Assembly (NCBI RefSeq): GCF_000002985.6
Contig: NC_003279.8
Span: forward strand, 12,338,001 to 12,402,000
Length of the DNA: 64,000 nucleotides
Source of the DNA: Caenorhabditis elegans
Taxonomy: Eukaryota; Nematoda; Chromadorea; Rhabditida; Rhabditidae
Reading direction: 5' to 3'
Part shown: positions 47,732-58,643 of the stretch, piece by piece
Numbering within the stretch: position 1 is the stretch's first letter
Layout of the letters: every line of letters starts with the position of its first letter
Translations under genes and position numbers: made by a program
The notes under the pieces: model-generated
Databases searched by the model: none
What the model saw: only the letters and a program-made list of their open reading frames with translations
What the model was told of the DNA's origin: nothing

Positions 47732-49731
47732 CTTCGAAAGATTTTTGAGAACGCGATGAACTCAAATGTCGAATAGACTCGGGGGTTTTGCAATACGTTG
47801 GTATGCTGTTGGAGGATTGTTTGGAGGTTCAGAGATCGTATCGAGTATATTGAAAGACGACCCCCGAATCTTGAAGTCCCCTAGTTCATAGATTTCTATC
47901 ATTCACGCGGGGAATCTTAAAGCCATATGGAAGAGAATAACGCATTGAAATATGTAGATACATAGATTTCAACTAATTTGCCAAAGAGTTCCGCAATGAA
48001 GCTTTATTCATTTGGAGCAAACTTCTTGCAGTCTGAGTTAAAGCTTGGTAAGAGTAGAGTTAAACTTACTTGATTGCATTCTAAACCAAATCGAGCTGAA
48101 GTCCTACCAGCTTTTGTTCATGTTTTGGCAGCTTCTGAAACAAGTTAGCGTAAAATTAGAATAGCATAACATTAGTTAACATAACTTTACTTAGACAAAA
48201 AGCTTCCACCAAATGCTGAGCCAATAAATTTGTGACCAAATAATCTAGTGTAATAGTTTGTATTTAGAATAGCTCATAAGGATATCACAATAGTTATAAT
48301 CTAGTTTACCTAACTAGAACACCTAAAGTCATAATTTATCAGAAATCAAAGATCCGATCATTTATATTTCTCTTTCCAAAATAGTTTAGGTGCTGAAAAA
48401 ATTCCATTTAACACAATTTTCGTTGTTATACCGTTTTCAATGATTATCTGTAGTAGAAAGTCAAACTTTAATTTTTTTTTGAAATAGTTACTCCGCACCT
48501 ACTTTTCAATAAATACACAATGTCTATAGGATGATCTCGCATTTGACTTTTCAAAAGTCTTTGCCCTCTTTATTTCCTCGTGGCGCAGGAAACGGGGGAC
48601 GAATGAAGGTTGTTGCCGTGTATCTGTGTCACATTTAACCCGATGTGCGAAATTCGACAGATGTTATCCTAACTTATTCGGGCCATTTCGCGTGAGAAGG
48701 ATTGACTTTAGAATATGCCTTATGAAGAATGAAGAAAGAACCGATAGGTTATGTATTGCGGATTAATGGTTAGGGCAATGGGTGCAGGGCGATCTTTTTG
48801 CAGTGTTGGAATGGATAATGTTCAGTATTAAAGAGCACGCTTTACGGACTATATCAATCAATAATCAATCAATAATTTCAATCATTCTTTTTTTTTAATA
48901 AGTCTTCTGTTATATTAGGAAGTGATGGTCAGGAAAATATTCCTGTTATTCGATTCTCTAGACGCCCCTGAATTTCCATAGGCATTACAGCAAAATCTAT
49001 TCTTCACTCTACCATAATTTCTCGAAATTTAATTTTTAAAGTCCAATATTCACATAGACGAATATTATTAAACCTTGTTTACAATGGACTGATATTGATG
49101 CAAAATGGTACAATTTCTGCAAGCTAAAACGAATCTTTACATCTTTACCCGCAATTTTGATCAAACTCCAAAAAATTCAAAAGGTATTCAACGATATTTA
49201 CTTTTTAATTGACAACTTTTAATACTCCATTACGAGCAAAGATGTATGTCGTTTGATTAGTCAACGTGTCACCGAATCCTCCAAACAGCGCTGAGATTAC
49301 AATCAGAAATGGACGACGCAAGTGAGAAGTTCCATACATCAAGTCCAACTTGAGAAGTTTTGAGAAAGTTTTTTTTGTTGAGAAAAACTTTCTCAAAAAA
49401 TCGGGGAAGCTGTTGGCTTAATTTTGTCATTCGTGTGTAAATATCTACAAAATCAGTATCTCTTTAGCTCAGATTCAAAAAAAAACTTTGTGATCTTGGT
49501 CCGAAGTTTTAATTTTCTAACGAAAAACGTTTTGGATAACTAATTAATTCAAGCCAAAAAATTTTAGACTTTCTCTGCATATTTTTGAATTCAATCCCAA
49601 AAATCACAAAACCTGAATGCGGCTATCCTTTTTAAAGATCTTTCTGATATTGTCTATAAAAATTGAAATGCAACATCCATTGAACTAGAAATCGTCATCT
49701 ATGCATGATGAGCGTCCTGCAGGTTTATGGG
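47732..49731. other. 2-kb intergenic region; repeats and one unexplained hydrophobic fragment
   Basis: Positions 48525-48650 carry a repeat (AGGATGATCTCGCATTTG) related to 58380-58610. Around 48855-48885 is a short CAATCAATAAT tandem. On the minus strand, 49396-49205 encodes a hydrophobic 50-residue stretch (HLRRPFLIVISALFGGFGD) without neighbours, perhaps an exon relic of a transporter. Otherwise AT-rich and without a gene that I can support. Confidence 0.4.
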
Positions 49732-50791
49732 ATGCGTGTTGTATGCTTCACAATTTGTATTGTAATTGTATTTAAATGTGCATTGTATCTGTAAGTTTCA
49801 GAAGCTTTATTACTGAAATAGGCTCAACATGATACCCAAAAAATCAAGTTTCATAGTCACATACGCTTTTAGAATCAAACCAACTTCTCCTCAGGACTCT
49901 GGTTCAAATCGAATGATAATTGTAATCACGCCTACTTACAAAAGAATTACTAGGTTGGCTGATATAACACGGTAAATAAATCTCTTCATTTGATAAATCC
50001 CTTATTTTATTGATCAGATTGGCTAACACATTGTCTCAAGTCGAAAATTTGCATTGGATCGTAATAGAGGATGGAGAGTCAACTATTCCTAATGTTCAAA
50101 ATATTTTGGAACGGTCTGAGCTACTGTATACCTATGTAGCGCACCGAACTGCTTCAGGATACCCTGCCCGAGGATGGTACCAGCGAGATATGGCATTAAA
50201 GTTGATACGGACAAACCCATCCCAAATCCTGGGTGAGCATGAGGGAGAAGCTGTGATTTATTTTGCAGACGATGATAATTCTTACGACTTGCGACTATTT
50301 GAGGATTATATCAGGAATGTGAAGAAGCTGGGTCTTTGGGCTGTTGGTAAGAAATATTAGTCTTTTAGAAGCCGGAACTGATTTTTTCAGGCTTGGCTGG
50401 TGGAGCAGCAGTGGAGGCTCCAAACGTAGTGAACAAGAAAGTCACTTCATTCAATTTCAAGTGGAAATCCAAGCGACGATTCGCTGTTGATATGGCGGGA
50501 TTTGCAATCAATCTTGACTATATCCTAAATTCCAGTGCAGTGTTCGGTACGGAATGTAAGAGAGGTGATGGCGCTCCGGAGACTTGTCTCCTCGAGGATC
50601 TAGGTTTCGATTTGAATGATATTGAACCTTTTGGGTATGAGAAAGAGGCAAGTGAAATTTATAGTAGTTTATATAGTATGGTATTTTATTTACAGAAAAA
50701 CAATGAGATCTTGGTATGGCACACTAAAACTAGTTATTCGGGCATGAAGGTCAAGGAAGCGGAAAAATTTGGATATTTTGTGGAACCATAA
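49732..50791 (+). CDS. GT43 beta-1,3-glucuronosyltransferase-like protein
   Basis: Complete GT43 gene of about 279 aa, paralogous to the window-edge copy. Exons: 49732-49790, 49873-49971, 50018-50346, 50391-50647 and 50696-50791. The anchor is MRVVCFTICIVIVFKCALYL. Motifs: IIVITPTYKR, LHWIVIEDGE, YPARGWYQR, YFADDDNSYD, GGAAVEAP, RGDGAPETCLLED and ILVWHTKTSYS. The last intron begins GCAAGT right after GAG AAA GAG and ends TTTACAG, a GC-AG intron. Retaining it would also keep the frame open and add 17 residues. It is preceded by nuclear receptor B in opposite orientation, and followed by an FkbM methyltransferase. Confidence 0.92.
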
Positions 50792-51708
50792 TTGATTTAT
50801 TTTTTTTTTTTTGAATAAGGATAAAAAATGGCTTGTGTCCCGTGTGATTTTCATAATAAAAGCTTCATTAAAACTTTGAAAACAGAGTTTCCAAAAACTA
50901 AATCTGAATAAACATGTAATAATCAATTTGATAATAAAGACTGCCTGGTGAAAATCGTGCATTAGACCCTGAACAATTAATTTTTATTGTTCCAATTGTT
51001 TAATAGTTAAAAATAACCTGTAATCTTAGAGCTACAGCCTGAAGACATAGTTTTCAAGCTTAACGTTTTGTGTGTATGATATGGTTTTGTGGCTTCTGTT
51101 TTAGGCCGTACTTTACAAACTTACGTTTAGGCTTAGTTTTCAAAAATACTATTTCCAAACTCTTTTTTTTAAGTTAGCAAACAGTGCTTTCACTGTACGT
51201 CCTCGTTAACAGATACTTTTATAACGAGCAACATAAATAATTTTTTTTCCGTTTCAGCCTAAAAATCGAGAAAGATCATAAACTACATCTGCAAAAACCA
51301 AAAAAGTGTCGAACTCTGTTTTTAGTTTAAAACGAGTGCTAGTGCTGACATATGTATCGGTTCCTTCCTATAAATATAACTGCAAAGAGAACACAACTTA
51401 TATGAAATTGAGTTATTTCAAAATTGCATACAATTCTTCATGATTCACGCTATTTTCAGTATAAAACACGTTATGAAATGTGATTGAAAAATCCGTTATC
51501 CAGTCGTGTCACATTTAAAGACGATAAGCATCAACTAGAATGTTTTTGAAATCGAATCGGTCCGTTGTTCAGACAAGATGGAAAATGATAATTTCAAGAA
51601 TAAGATCCAGATAATTGAAAAAATCCTACTATAGATAAAAAATATTCCTGGAGATTTGATCTTGTTTTGTCCCTTTATAAGCAGCGCTCCACTCAAAATC
51701 ATGCACAA
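50792..51708. other. Intergenic region without recognised gene
   Basis: AT-rich sequence between GT43 and FkbM genes. TTTATAAG at about 51674 lies 35 bp before the proposed FkbM start and may be a TATA-like element. Nothing else is supported. Confidence 0.4.
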
Positions 51709-52979
51709 ATGCGCGTTGACTCACGGCTATCCGTTTCCAGCGGGAGTTTTCTTCCAAGAATGAAACTCTACGTATTTTTAAGCTGCATTGTAGCCGGATT
51801 TACACTCTATGCGATTCTTTCTACGTTTGAAGTTAAGAAGGAAACTCGAAGACATACTGTTTATAAGAAGAATGCCTGGGACACCATGGATGGTGAAGGA
51901 TATCAGTTCAAGAGCAGTGATGTAATTAATCGAAAAGTGAATATATAATACATTTAATAATATTTCAGAATACTCTGCAACTAGATTCTCGTTTTTATAA
52001 GCTTGATATGCTTCCAGCTTGCAACAACCTAACCGATCTCAAGGTCCAAGAAGATGTTGTGAACTTGATGAGTGATGTGAAAAGGGAATTTTTGGGGTGT
52101 ATCAAGCCAATTGTTGAGCAATGGAGAGGACGGGCTAAAGAAGTGAGTATTCTGAATAGTTGAATAATAATAATAAAAATACAATTTTTTCAAGATGAAT
52201 TTGGAATGGGTGTCCAAAACTGCCGTATGTGATAAACTTTCCGTTTTCAACAATTTGGAAGTTGAGCCATTTAATAATCAACACGAAACCAAATGGGCAA
52301 TTCTTCCGAAATGCGTGAGTTCTGAAAGGTCATAGCTCTCAATTAATTGACGGGTTTTACAGAAAGAGGAGAATATCCTTGTGACACTCGGCGTTGGACA
52401 TGACACTACTGCTGAGGAACTGTTCAACCGAACACTTCCCAACACAATTTTTTACGGAGCCGACCCGATTATTGAGCCAAACAGGCAGATGTACTCAGCA
52501 TTTGGGAAGTTCTTCCCATTTGCTATTGGAAAAGAACCTGGCTTTACGAAGTTCCGGGTGCTTCCGAACCAAAATCAAAAGACACGGAAGTACATTTACC
52601 AGGATGTTACTACAATTCCATTTTTGTATTTTTTGCATGATATTTTGAAGTTAAAGGTGAAATTTAACAAGTCAAATAAATTACGATAAAAACTTTATTC
52701 CAGAAAATCGACTTTGCATGGATAGACATTGAAGGCGGGGAGTTTGAATTCCTCGACAAATTCCATCGCGACGTTCAAATTTGTCAATTCAATATAGAAA
52801 TTCACTCAACATTTGCACCGACACAAGCCCAGGCGTTCCATGATTTCATTTTCAGGGTGTTGGAAGAACAGAAGTATGTATTCTTGAAGCCAATGCACAC
52901 CCAGGCTGGAGTTCATCGAATGTTCTTTGTGAATGTTCAGGACAAGGAGTGTCTGGCAAAGTATTTCAATAATTTCTGA
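51709..52979 (+). CDS. FkbM-type methyltransferase-like membrane protein
   Basis: SAM-dependent methyltransferase of the FkbM (Methyltransf_21) type, about 358 aa, which could O-methylate a sugar or another lumenal hydroxyl. Exons: 51709-51921, 51969-52142, 52195-52314, 52363-52656 and 52704-52979. The N-terminus gives MRVDSRLSVSSG and an anchor (MKLYVFLSCIVAGFTLYAIL). Next come WDTMDGEGYQFK, a Cys-containing stem (LPACNNLTDLK, FLGCIKPIVEQW), NQHETKWAILPKC and VTLGVGHDTTAEEL with the SAM-binding glycines. The acidic FYGADPI and the FkbM signature FAWIDIEGGEFEFLDKF follow. It ends ECLAKYFNNF. The first ATG was chosen by comparison with 58644-60292; an inner ATG before the anchor is possible. 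Confidence 0.88.
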
Positions 52980-54008
52980 CTATTAATTGAATAAATGTTT
53001 AGTGGAACGTGTTAGATATGTATTTTAACAAATATGACAATATCAGCACTTCGTTTATTGGTTAAATTTGTGGCGAATACAGCTTTTTTTAACTTTTCAC
53101 GGAATCGAAAATTGACAGCAGATTCTTCACCTGCATTTTAATTTTGTTTTTCTAAAATAGTAGCGGCAACTTTTCCATTTTAAAAATACGTTAGTTTTGC
53201 AAAATGAGCAAAAAGTGACCGAATATGGAGAGCCCTCGTTTTTGATAATTAGTACTGCATGCAATACTAGTTTCCAAGCTTCTGTGCAAATTAATACTTG
53301 GAGACTAGACTACTGGCCTGCATTTGAAGTTATTGGTATTCACCTACAAAACTTAAATTTAATTCAGAATTTCGCCATATTTGTGGCCTTGATTATTTTC
53401 TCAGAATTTGAAAAATTCCTTCAAGAACCAGGCTTAATCCTAAAAATTTTATTCCGTAATGAGATGTACCGATAGATACATCTATATATTTCCTCTCACT
53501 TTCGAATCACAGTGCATTGAATACGACTTCCAAGGATGCGCAACGCGGAGTGAATGCAGTGTTAACCATCTCAAAAGGGAAAGTCGAGAAAAATCCGAAG
53601 AACGAGTCGAAGAACAGCCGTGTTAAAGCTAAAAACAAAGATATTTGAAAGTTTCATCGAATTTATTGAAAAAGTAAAACGTTATAACAGACAATCGTTT
53701 TGTGGCAAACCTTTCACAAACTTTACAAGATTCTAAGAAGCTTTAAATTTAGTCGAACATTAAAAAATTATTTTCCTTTACGACTCTGACCCTTACTATT
53801 TAGTAGTAAATAAGGTCGTGATGGCTACGATGGTCAGCTAAATTCTGACGCTTCATCCAAAACCTGAACCAAGAATGTGTTCTGTCTACCCTGTTATCCT
53901 GCAGCTTTCTGATTTCAATCTTGTCTAGCAGCTTCACACGAATCCGAAAAAATTGTCCAACTCAGAAAACGAATTCACACCTTGGTTTTCATTTCTTTTT
54001 TAATATAA
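52980..54008. other. Intergenic region without recognised gene
   Basis: An open frame at 53197-53475 has no domain and atypical composition, and I do not call it. Otherwise AT-rich sequence upstream of the DUF1647-like gene. Confidence 0.4.
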
Positions 54009-55452
54009 ATGAAATCCATCCACCCATATTGGTTCAAGATTTGTTGTCTGGTATTTATCATCTTTTTATTTTTCTTCCAAAAGGTTTGATTTGGGTTTTC
54101 TGGAATTTTCAAAGTTAGTTTTTTGCAGGCAAAGTTTGAGAGAAGTAGTTGTTTTTGTAAATCGAGAAAAAGCGGGAAAACTTATGATTTTTGCTATGAA
54201 AATCCGCGGAATCCAGAGTCAATTGGAGCAAAATTCAACTGCAATTTATTGGATACTTTGGAGGAATTGGGTAAGTCACTTCCAACTATAAAGTTTTTAG
54301 ACTGGTAAACCGGCAAAACCGGAGAGCAGCGGTGTGCCAGTTTTTGGCCACCAAAATTTAAAATTCAAATTGAAAACATTTCTCTCTCCTGAACTAATCA
54401 ATATATTTTTAGGCCTAATCAGCGAAACTGAGCGGATACCCAGCTTATCATCTATCATCAACGACGAATCAGCAGTGGTTTTCGTCTCCTCAACATCCGA
54501 CGATCACCTCCACCTCAGCCTCAAATCCTACAACTCAATCCGGGAATTCTATCCACATCACAAGTACATACTACATGGCTTGAATCTGAGTGCGGCTTAC
54601 ATTGACAAACTTCCCAGAAATGATGAAAACTTCGAGTTTCGAGCATTCAATACTTCTACCTACCCGAAATTTGTGAGCAACTGGATGACTTATAACTTCA
54701 AGCCACTGCTGATGGCTCAAATGCTCAAAGAGTTTCCGGCGGTTTGGTGGATAGATGCTCATATTGGAGTTGTTAAGCCAAATATCATTGGGAATCTTTA
54801 CGAGGAGATAAAAACCGAAAGGCTTAGCGATGATTATGCTTCGGTTATTGCAGAATCTCTAGCTCCTCATAGTAACTTTGCAGTTTTAAATCCAAGTGGG
54901 CAGTTTCAGAAGTAGATTTTACCATAGCAATAAAAGCAATTCAGAACTCTTAAAATTCTTTCCCACGAGCTCATTGGAGCTGCTGAAACAAAGGACTCAA
55001 GTGCAAGCCGGTCTCATTTTCCTAGCGCGCACCAGATATACAATGAAACTTTTCAAATGGTCAGTGATAAATATTGTTGAAAAGGAAGTTGAAATTAATT
55101 TCAGGATGGTGCTTTGTGCACTCACAGAAGACTGTATGAACCCTCCAGGATCTCAGTCGATATGCATTTTCCTTCACGATTGGAACAAGTACTACGCTGA
55201 CTGCTTCAGATATGATCAGTCTATTATCAACCTGCTACTGGTCAACGATTTTACGGGTATTCATAAATATTACTCGGAAAAGTTGTCTTCCTCCTTTGTT
55301 AGAAATGATTAATTATTGATGTTGTTATTTTATGTTCTCAACTCTGATCTTGTGATTTCTTTTGTACAGGTGAAAGTTATAATTTTGAACATAATTTTGA
55401 ATATTTTTACTTTTCGAAGCGCCCGACACTATTCGGGTTCTCCGCGCCGTGA
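54009..55452 (+). CDS. DUF1647-like type II membrane protein (possible glycosyltransferase)
   Basis: Nematode-type protein resembling DUF1647 (function unknown, sometimes grouped with glycosyltransferases). Exons: 54009-54083, 54129-54270, 54413 to about 54893, about 54942-55055, and two further exons. The start gives MKSIHPYWFKICCLVFIIFLFFF, an anchor. A Cys-rich stem follows (SSCFCKSRKSGKTYDFCYEN, then FNCNLLDTLEEL). The domain reads AVVFVSSTSDDHLHLSLKSY, YPHHKYILHGLNLSA, YPKFVSNWMTYNFKPLLMAQ, FPAVWWIDAHI, FFPTSSLELL, WMVLCALTEDC, HDWNKYYADCFRYDQSIINLLL. The last exon is uncertain. Acceptor at 55370 gives YNFEHNFEYFYFSKRP and stops at 55452; another frame stays open to 55585. WIDAHI may mark the sugar-nucleotide site, but this is inference. 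Confidence 0.72.
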
Positions 55453-55629
55453 GAAGGTCGACGAGGCCGGCAATGAGTCTCCTGAATCCAAGCACTATAT
55501 GAAAGTTGTTCAACTATTGGGCTCAAGAGGAAGCAAAAAAGCGCGCAAGAAGTCAACCGATCCTTACGCTGCACTACAATCATAATCAAAAAAGCGAAAC
55601 TGTTCACATACATTTCAGGGGTGAGTGGC

Positions 55630-55872
55630 ATACGGTTTTTTTTCCGGCAAATCGGCAAATCGGTAAATTGTAGACATTTCCGGCAAATCTGATATTTTTA
55701 AAACGGTAAATCGGCAATTTGCCGAAAATGAAAGTTTTGGGAAAACCGGCAAACCGGCAACTGCCCGGAATTGAAAGTTTCCGGCAAATCGGTAAACCGG
55801 CAAATTGCCGAAATTTAAAATTTCCGGCAAATCGGCAAGCCGGCAATTTGCCGATCTGCCAAACGGCAACTT
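55630..55872. repeat. Dense CGGCAAAT/ATTTGCCG array
   Basis: The richest copy in the window: about 20 CGGCAA or TTGCCG words in 240 bp, alternating strand, capable of many hairpins. It lies between the DUF1647-like gene and the GT92 gene. Open frames on the minus strand (PICRFAG repeats) are translations of this repeat. Confidence 0.85.
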
Positions 55873-56119
55873 CCACCTACTCCTGATACATTTACTGAAG
55901 TCAGCCATCTATTTTGGAAACACACAATATTCAATTTTTAAAAATTTTCCTGCTTATTCACCTGAAATTTTTTCAAAACATTTCTGAATCCAATTAAATT
56001 TTGAAATTCAGGATTTCAGATTGTATCTTTTACATAAGCGCGCTTTCTTCAAACTTTACCTCCCGCATATCGTATCTTGCTGGCATCTTCGAAAATTTTC
56101 ACTATTTCAATTCTAAAAC

Positions 56120-58278
56120 ATGGAACACGAAGGACTACTCGGTGGCTTCAAGAATGATGAACCAAAGTCTGCAAATCGAAATTCACGATACCAAATTGTA
56201 ATAGCTGTTCTGGCGTTATTGCTGATTAGCGCATGGAGTCAAATTAACAGTAAGCTATATCATTTAATTTTTCTTTATTGAAAAACGTTCAGACTCAAAA
56301 ATATCAACAAATGACGCATATGGTATAGGAGGGCTACTTCCTGATTTTATTTCCAATCTGTATGCTGATAAACAAGAGGATTTACTTTTTGCCTATAAAT
56401 CGTAAGTAAAACTTTGGACTAAGTTTTCTTTTGTGTAATAGCAACTTCAGATCCGATTGCCCCTACGAGGAGTGGAATCAGCTCACAACTACTGAACTTT
56501 CAAGAAAAAAAGAAATCCATGACGAATATTTTAGAAAAATGGATTTTGAACATTTTCACCCATTTCTCTATCACACCAAACCGTCGGCCATGTCAGCATT
56601 CGCACATAAGGATCAGATCGTTGTGACCCTGACTTCAGAGAATATGATGCAGTATGTTAAGCTTTCAGTAACTCTCCAACAAATTTTTTTTAGTGCAACA
56701 ATGTATTGCCGTTATTACGATTGCCGCCGGAGGGAAATCAGCGTTCCATTTAAAAGTGCAATTTTTCACAAGTCAACTGTATTTTGTGCTAGACGCCCTA
56801 ATGCTAAGTATATTGCAATTTCTGCAACTGCGAATGAAATCCCTGAATATTCGATTCCAATAGTTCCAAGAATTGAGAGTAAGTAGTGTTTAGTTGTTTA
56901 AAAGTCACGAATTATGTTTCCAGAGCCACCTCACTACTTCACTGTTTGCATGGCACCTCTTTATGGGGATGAAGCAAAGTTTCTGCAAATCGTAGATTTC
57001 ATTGAGTACCATAAGCTTCAAGGAGCAACATTTTTTCACATTTACTTGAGAAATGTTTCTGACTATGATAGAATGCTGTTAGATGAGTATGTCAAAACGG
57101 GAGACATTGAAATAATCAAAATGCATGATCACTTTTGGAGAGCTGATTATATGTGGCACGACGCTCAAATTAATGTATGTTCAGTAGAAACTAGTAGGTT
57201 AAAATGTTCTTTCTATACTCGAAAACAGTTAGAATTAGGCTCACTGTCAGGCTTAGGCTTAGATTATTTTTGAGCTTTGGTGTGGCGGGGTTTCAAGGGA
57301 TTTTCAAAAAGTTTCAAGGGATTTTCAAAAAAAAGGAAAAAACTGATCTTGAAAATGTCACAGTCCGACCATTCTTACTTTATTCAACAGTTCGTGATGT
57401 GATAAAATATTTAGAAGAATATTTGTTCCATCGGAAAAATCCTGATCGCCAAAAAAGAGATCATATCTTGTTTTACAATATCACAAATCATTCAGGATTG
57501 TCACCACCGAAGCAAATATTTTTCAAAATGGACAGCATTTATCGATATTGATGAACGATTGGAGATGAACGGTGCTCAATTCAAAACAGTAGTCGATTAT
57601 TTAGAGTGAGTACAGTTTTTGAACCCGAAAATATCAAATCATACAATTTCAGTACGTTCCACACGGCGTCCATTGCGAATCTTCATTTTCGAGTGAAGTG
57701 GGTTATGAAGCATAACAATACCCCAGAGAGATATGAAAATGATAAACAGGTAACTTATCACAACTGTTTTCAGTTTTTATGGGTTTTTTTTAAAGTTGAC
57801 CAGTGAAATGCTGTTTCACAAATACCAAAACCTTTCCCGGATCGGCAAGGTTTGGCAACAGCCAAAGTGCATTATTCGCCCGGAAAATGTTGCATTTATG
57901 ACAATTCACCAACCATTGACAATGTACAAAGGAGAAAAAGACACGATTGTTGATGAAAACATTGGGTTTATTAGGTATTTTCTTTGCACTTTCAACACTT
58001 TACACAAACTTTGTAGGCACTATCGAAATATACAACAAAGAGTTTTTCGGGAATCTCCTGATGGAATGGTGAATGCAATGATGTCTCATGGTCCATACAG
58101 CATTCAACCTATAGATCAGTGGATTGAGAAAAATTTGACGGAAAATATATTGAGCCGAGTCAAACTAGTCTACGATATTGTCGATGTGACGTGTGATCAG
58201 AAAAAGAAAATGTATGATGTTGAACAAGTGACTGCACCATGTACAATTGGAAAACAGGACTTGTTCACGAAACAATAA
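56120..58278 (+). CDS. GT92 (DUF23) glycosyltransferase-like protein
   Basis: Family GT92. The start gives MEHEGLLGGFKNDEPK then an anchor (YQIVIAVLALLLISAW). The lumenal part shows SSDCPYEEWNQL, MSAFAHKDQIVVTL, MYCRYYDC, HYFTVCMAPLYGDEAKFLQIVDFIEYHKLQGATFFHIYL, IIKMHDHFWRADYMWHDAQIN, DCHHRSKYFSKWTAFIDIDERLEM with IDIDE as the DxD site, and FHTASIANLHFRVKW. After that come KCIIRPENVAFMTIHQP and HYRNI. It ends DLFTKQ. It is more typical of the C. elegans DUF23 group than the other two copies. The intron at about 57174-57498 holds a TTAGGC-like patch and a doubled TTTCAAGGGATTTTCAAAAA. No disabling change was seen. The convergent FkbM gene begins 366 bp after its end. Confidence 0.88.
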
Positions 58279-58379
58279 GTCAATATTGTTAATAATTATT
58301 CAATTAATAAAAATTAAAAAGGTTTAAATTTTCACATTCTGTAATTCAAAATTAGTGATTTTTCCATAACTACATGTTT

Positions 58380-58610
58380 GTAGGATGATCTCGCACCTGG
58401 CTTTTCCGATTTCCTTGTCCTCCTCGCAGGACCTGAAGGACTCCAGGAATTGCGCACGAGACGAGATGTTCCGAAAAAATTTCCAATGCGAATCTCACGA
58501 GATAAAGCGTATCGCTTCAGAAAATCAAAGTCGATTCCGTCCTCCTCCGTTTCATTTTGGAATAAAGAGCCCCGCAGATAATTTAAAACGAATTTCGTAG
58601 TTCTTTGCTT
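58380..58610. repeat. Interspersed repeat, GC-richer than surroundings
   Basis: A non-coding block between convergent genes, starting AGGATGATCTCGCACCTGGC. It is related to a shorter block at 48525-48650 (AGGATGATCTCGCATTTG, then CTTTTC and CTCGTGGCGCAGGAAAC). Its open frames on either strand lack splice or domain support. Confidence 0.5.
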
Positions 58611-58643
58611 TATACGGATTAAAATCAAATAAATGAAATAAAA

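Noticed and set aside
55604-55908. Two minus-strand open frames with PICRFAG-like repeats
   Set aside because: They are translations of the CGGCAAAT array and occur in two frames at once.
57204-57551. Plus-strand open frame in the large GT92 intron
   Set aside because: The conserved GT92 exons join directly (HDAQIN to DCHHRSKY) with good splice sites, so this stretch is intronic.
58332-58628. Open frames on both strands between GT92 and FkbM
   Set aside because: They coincide with an interspersed repeat also present near 48525, with no domain or intron structure.
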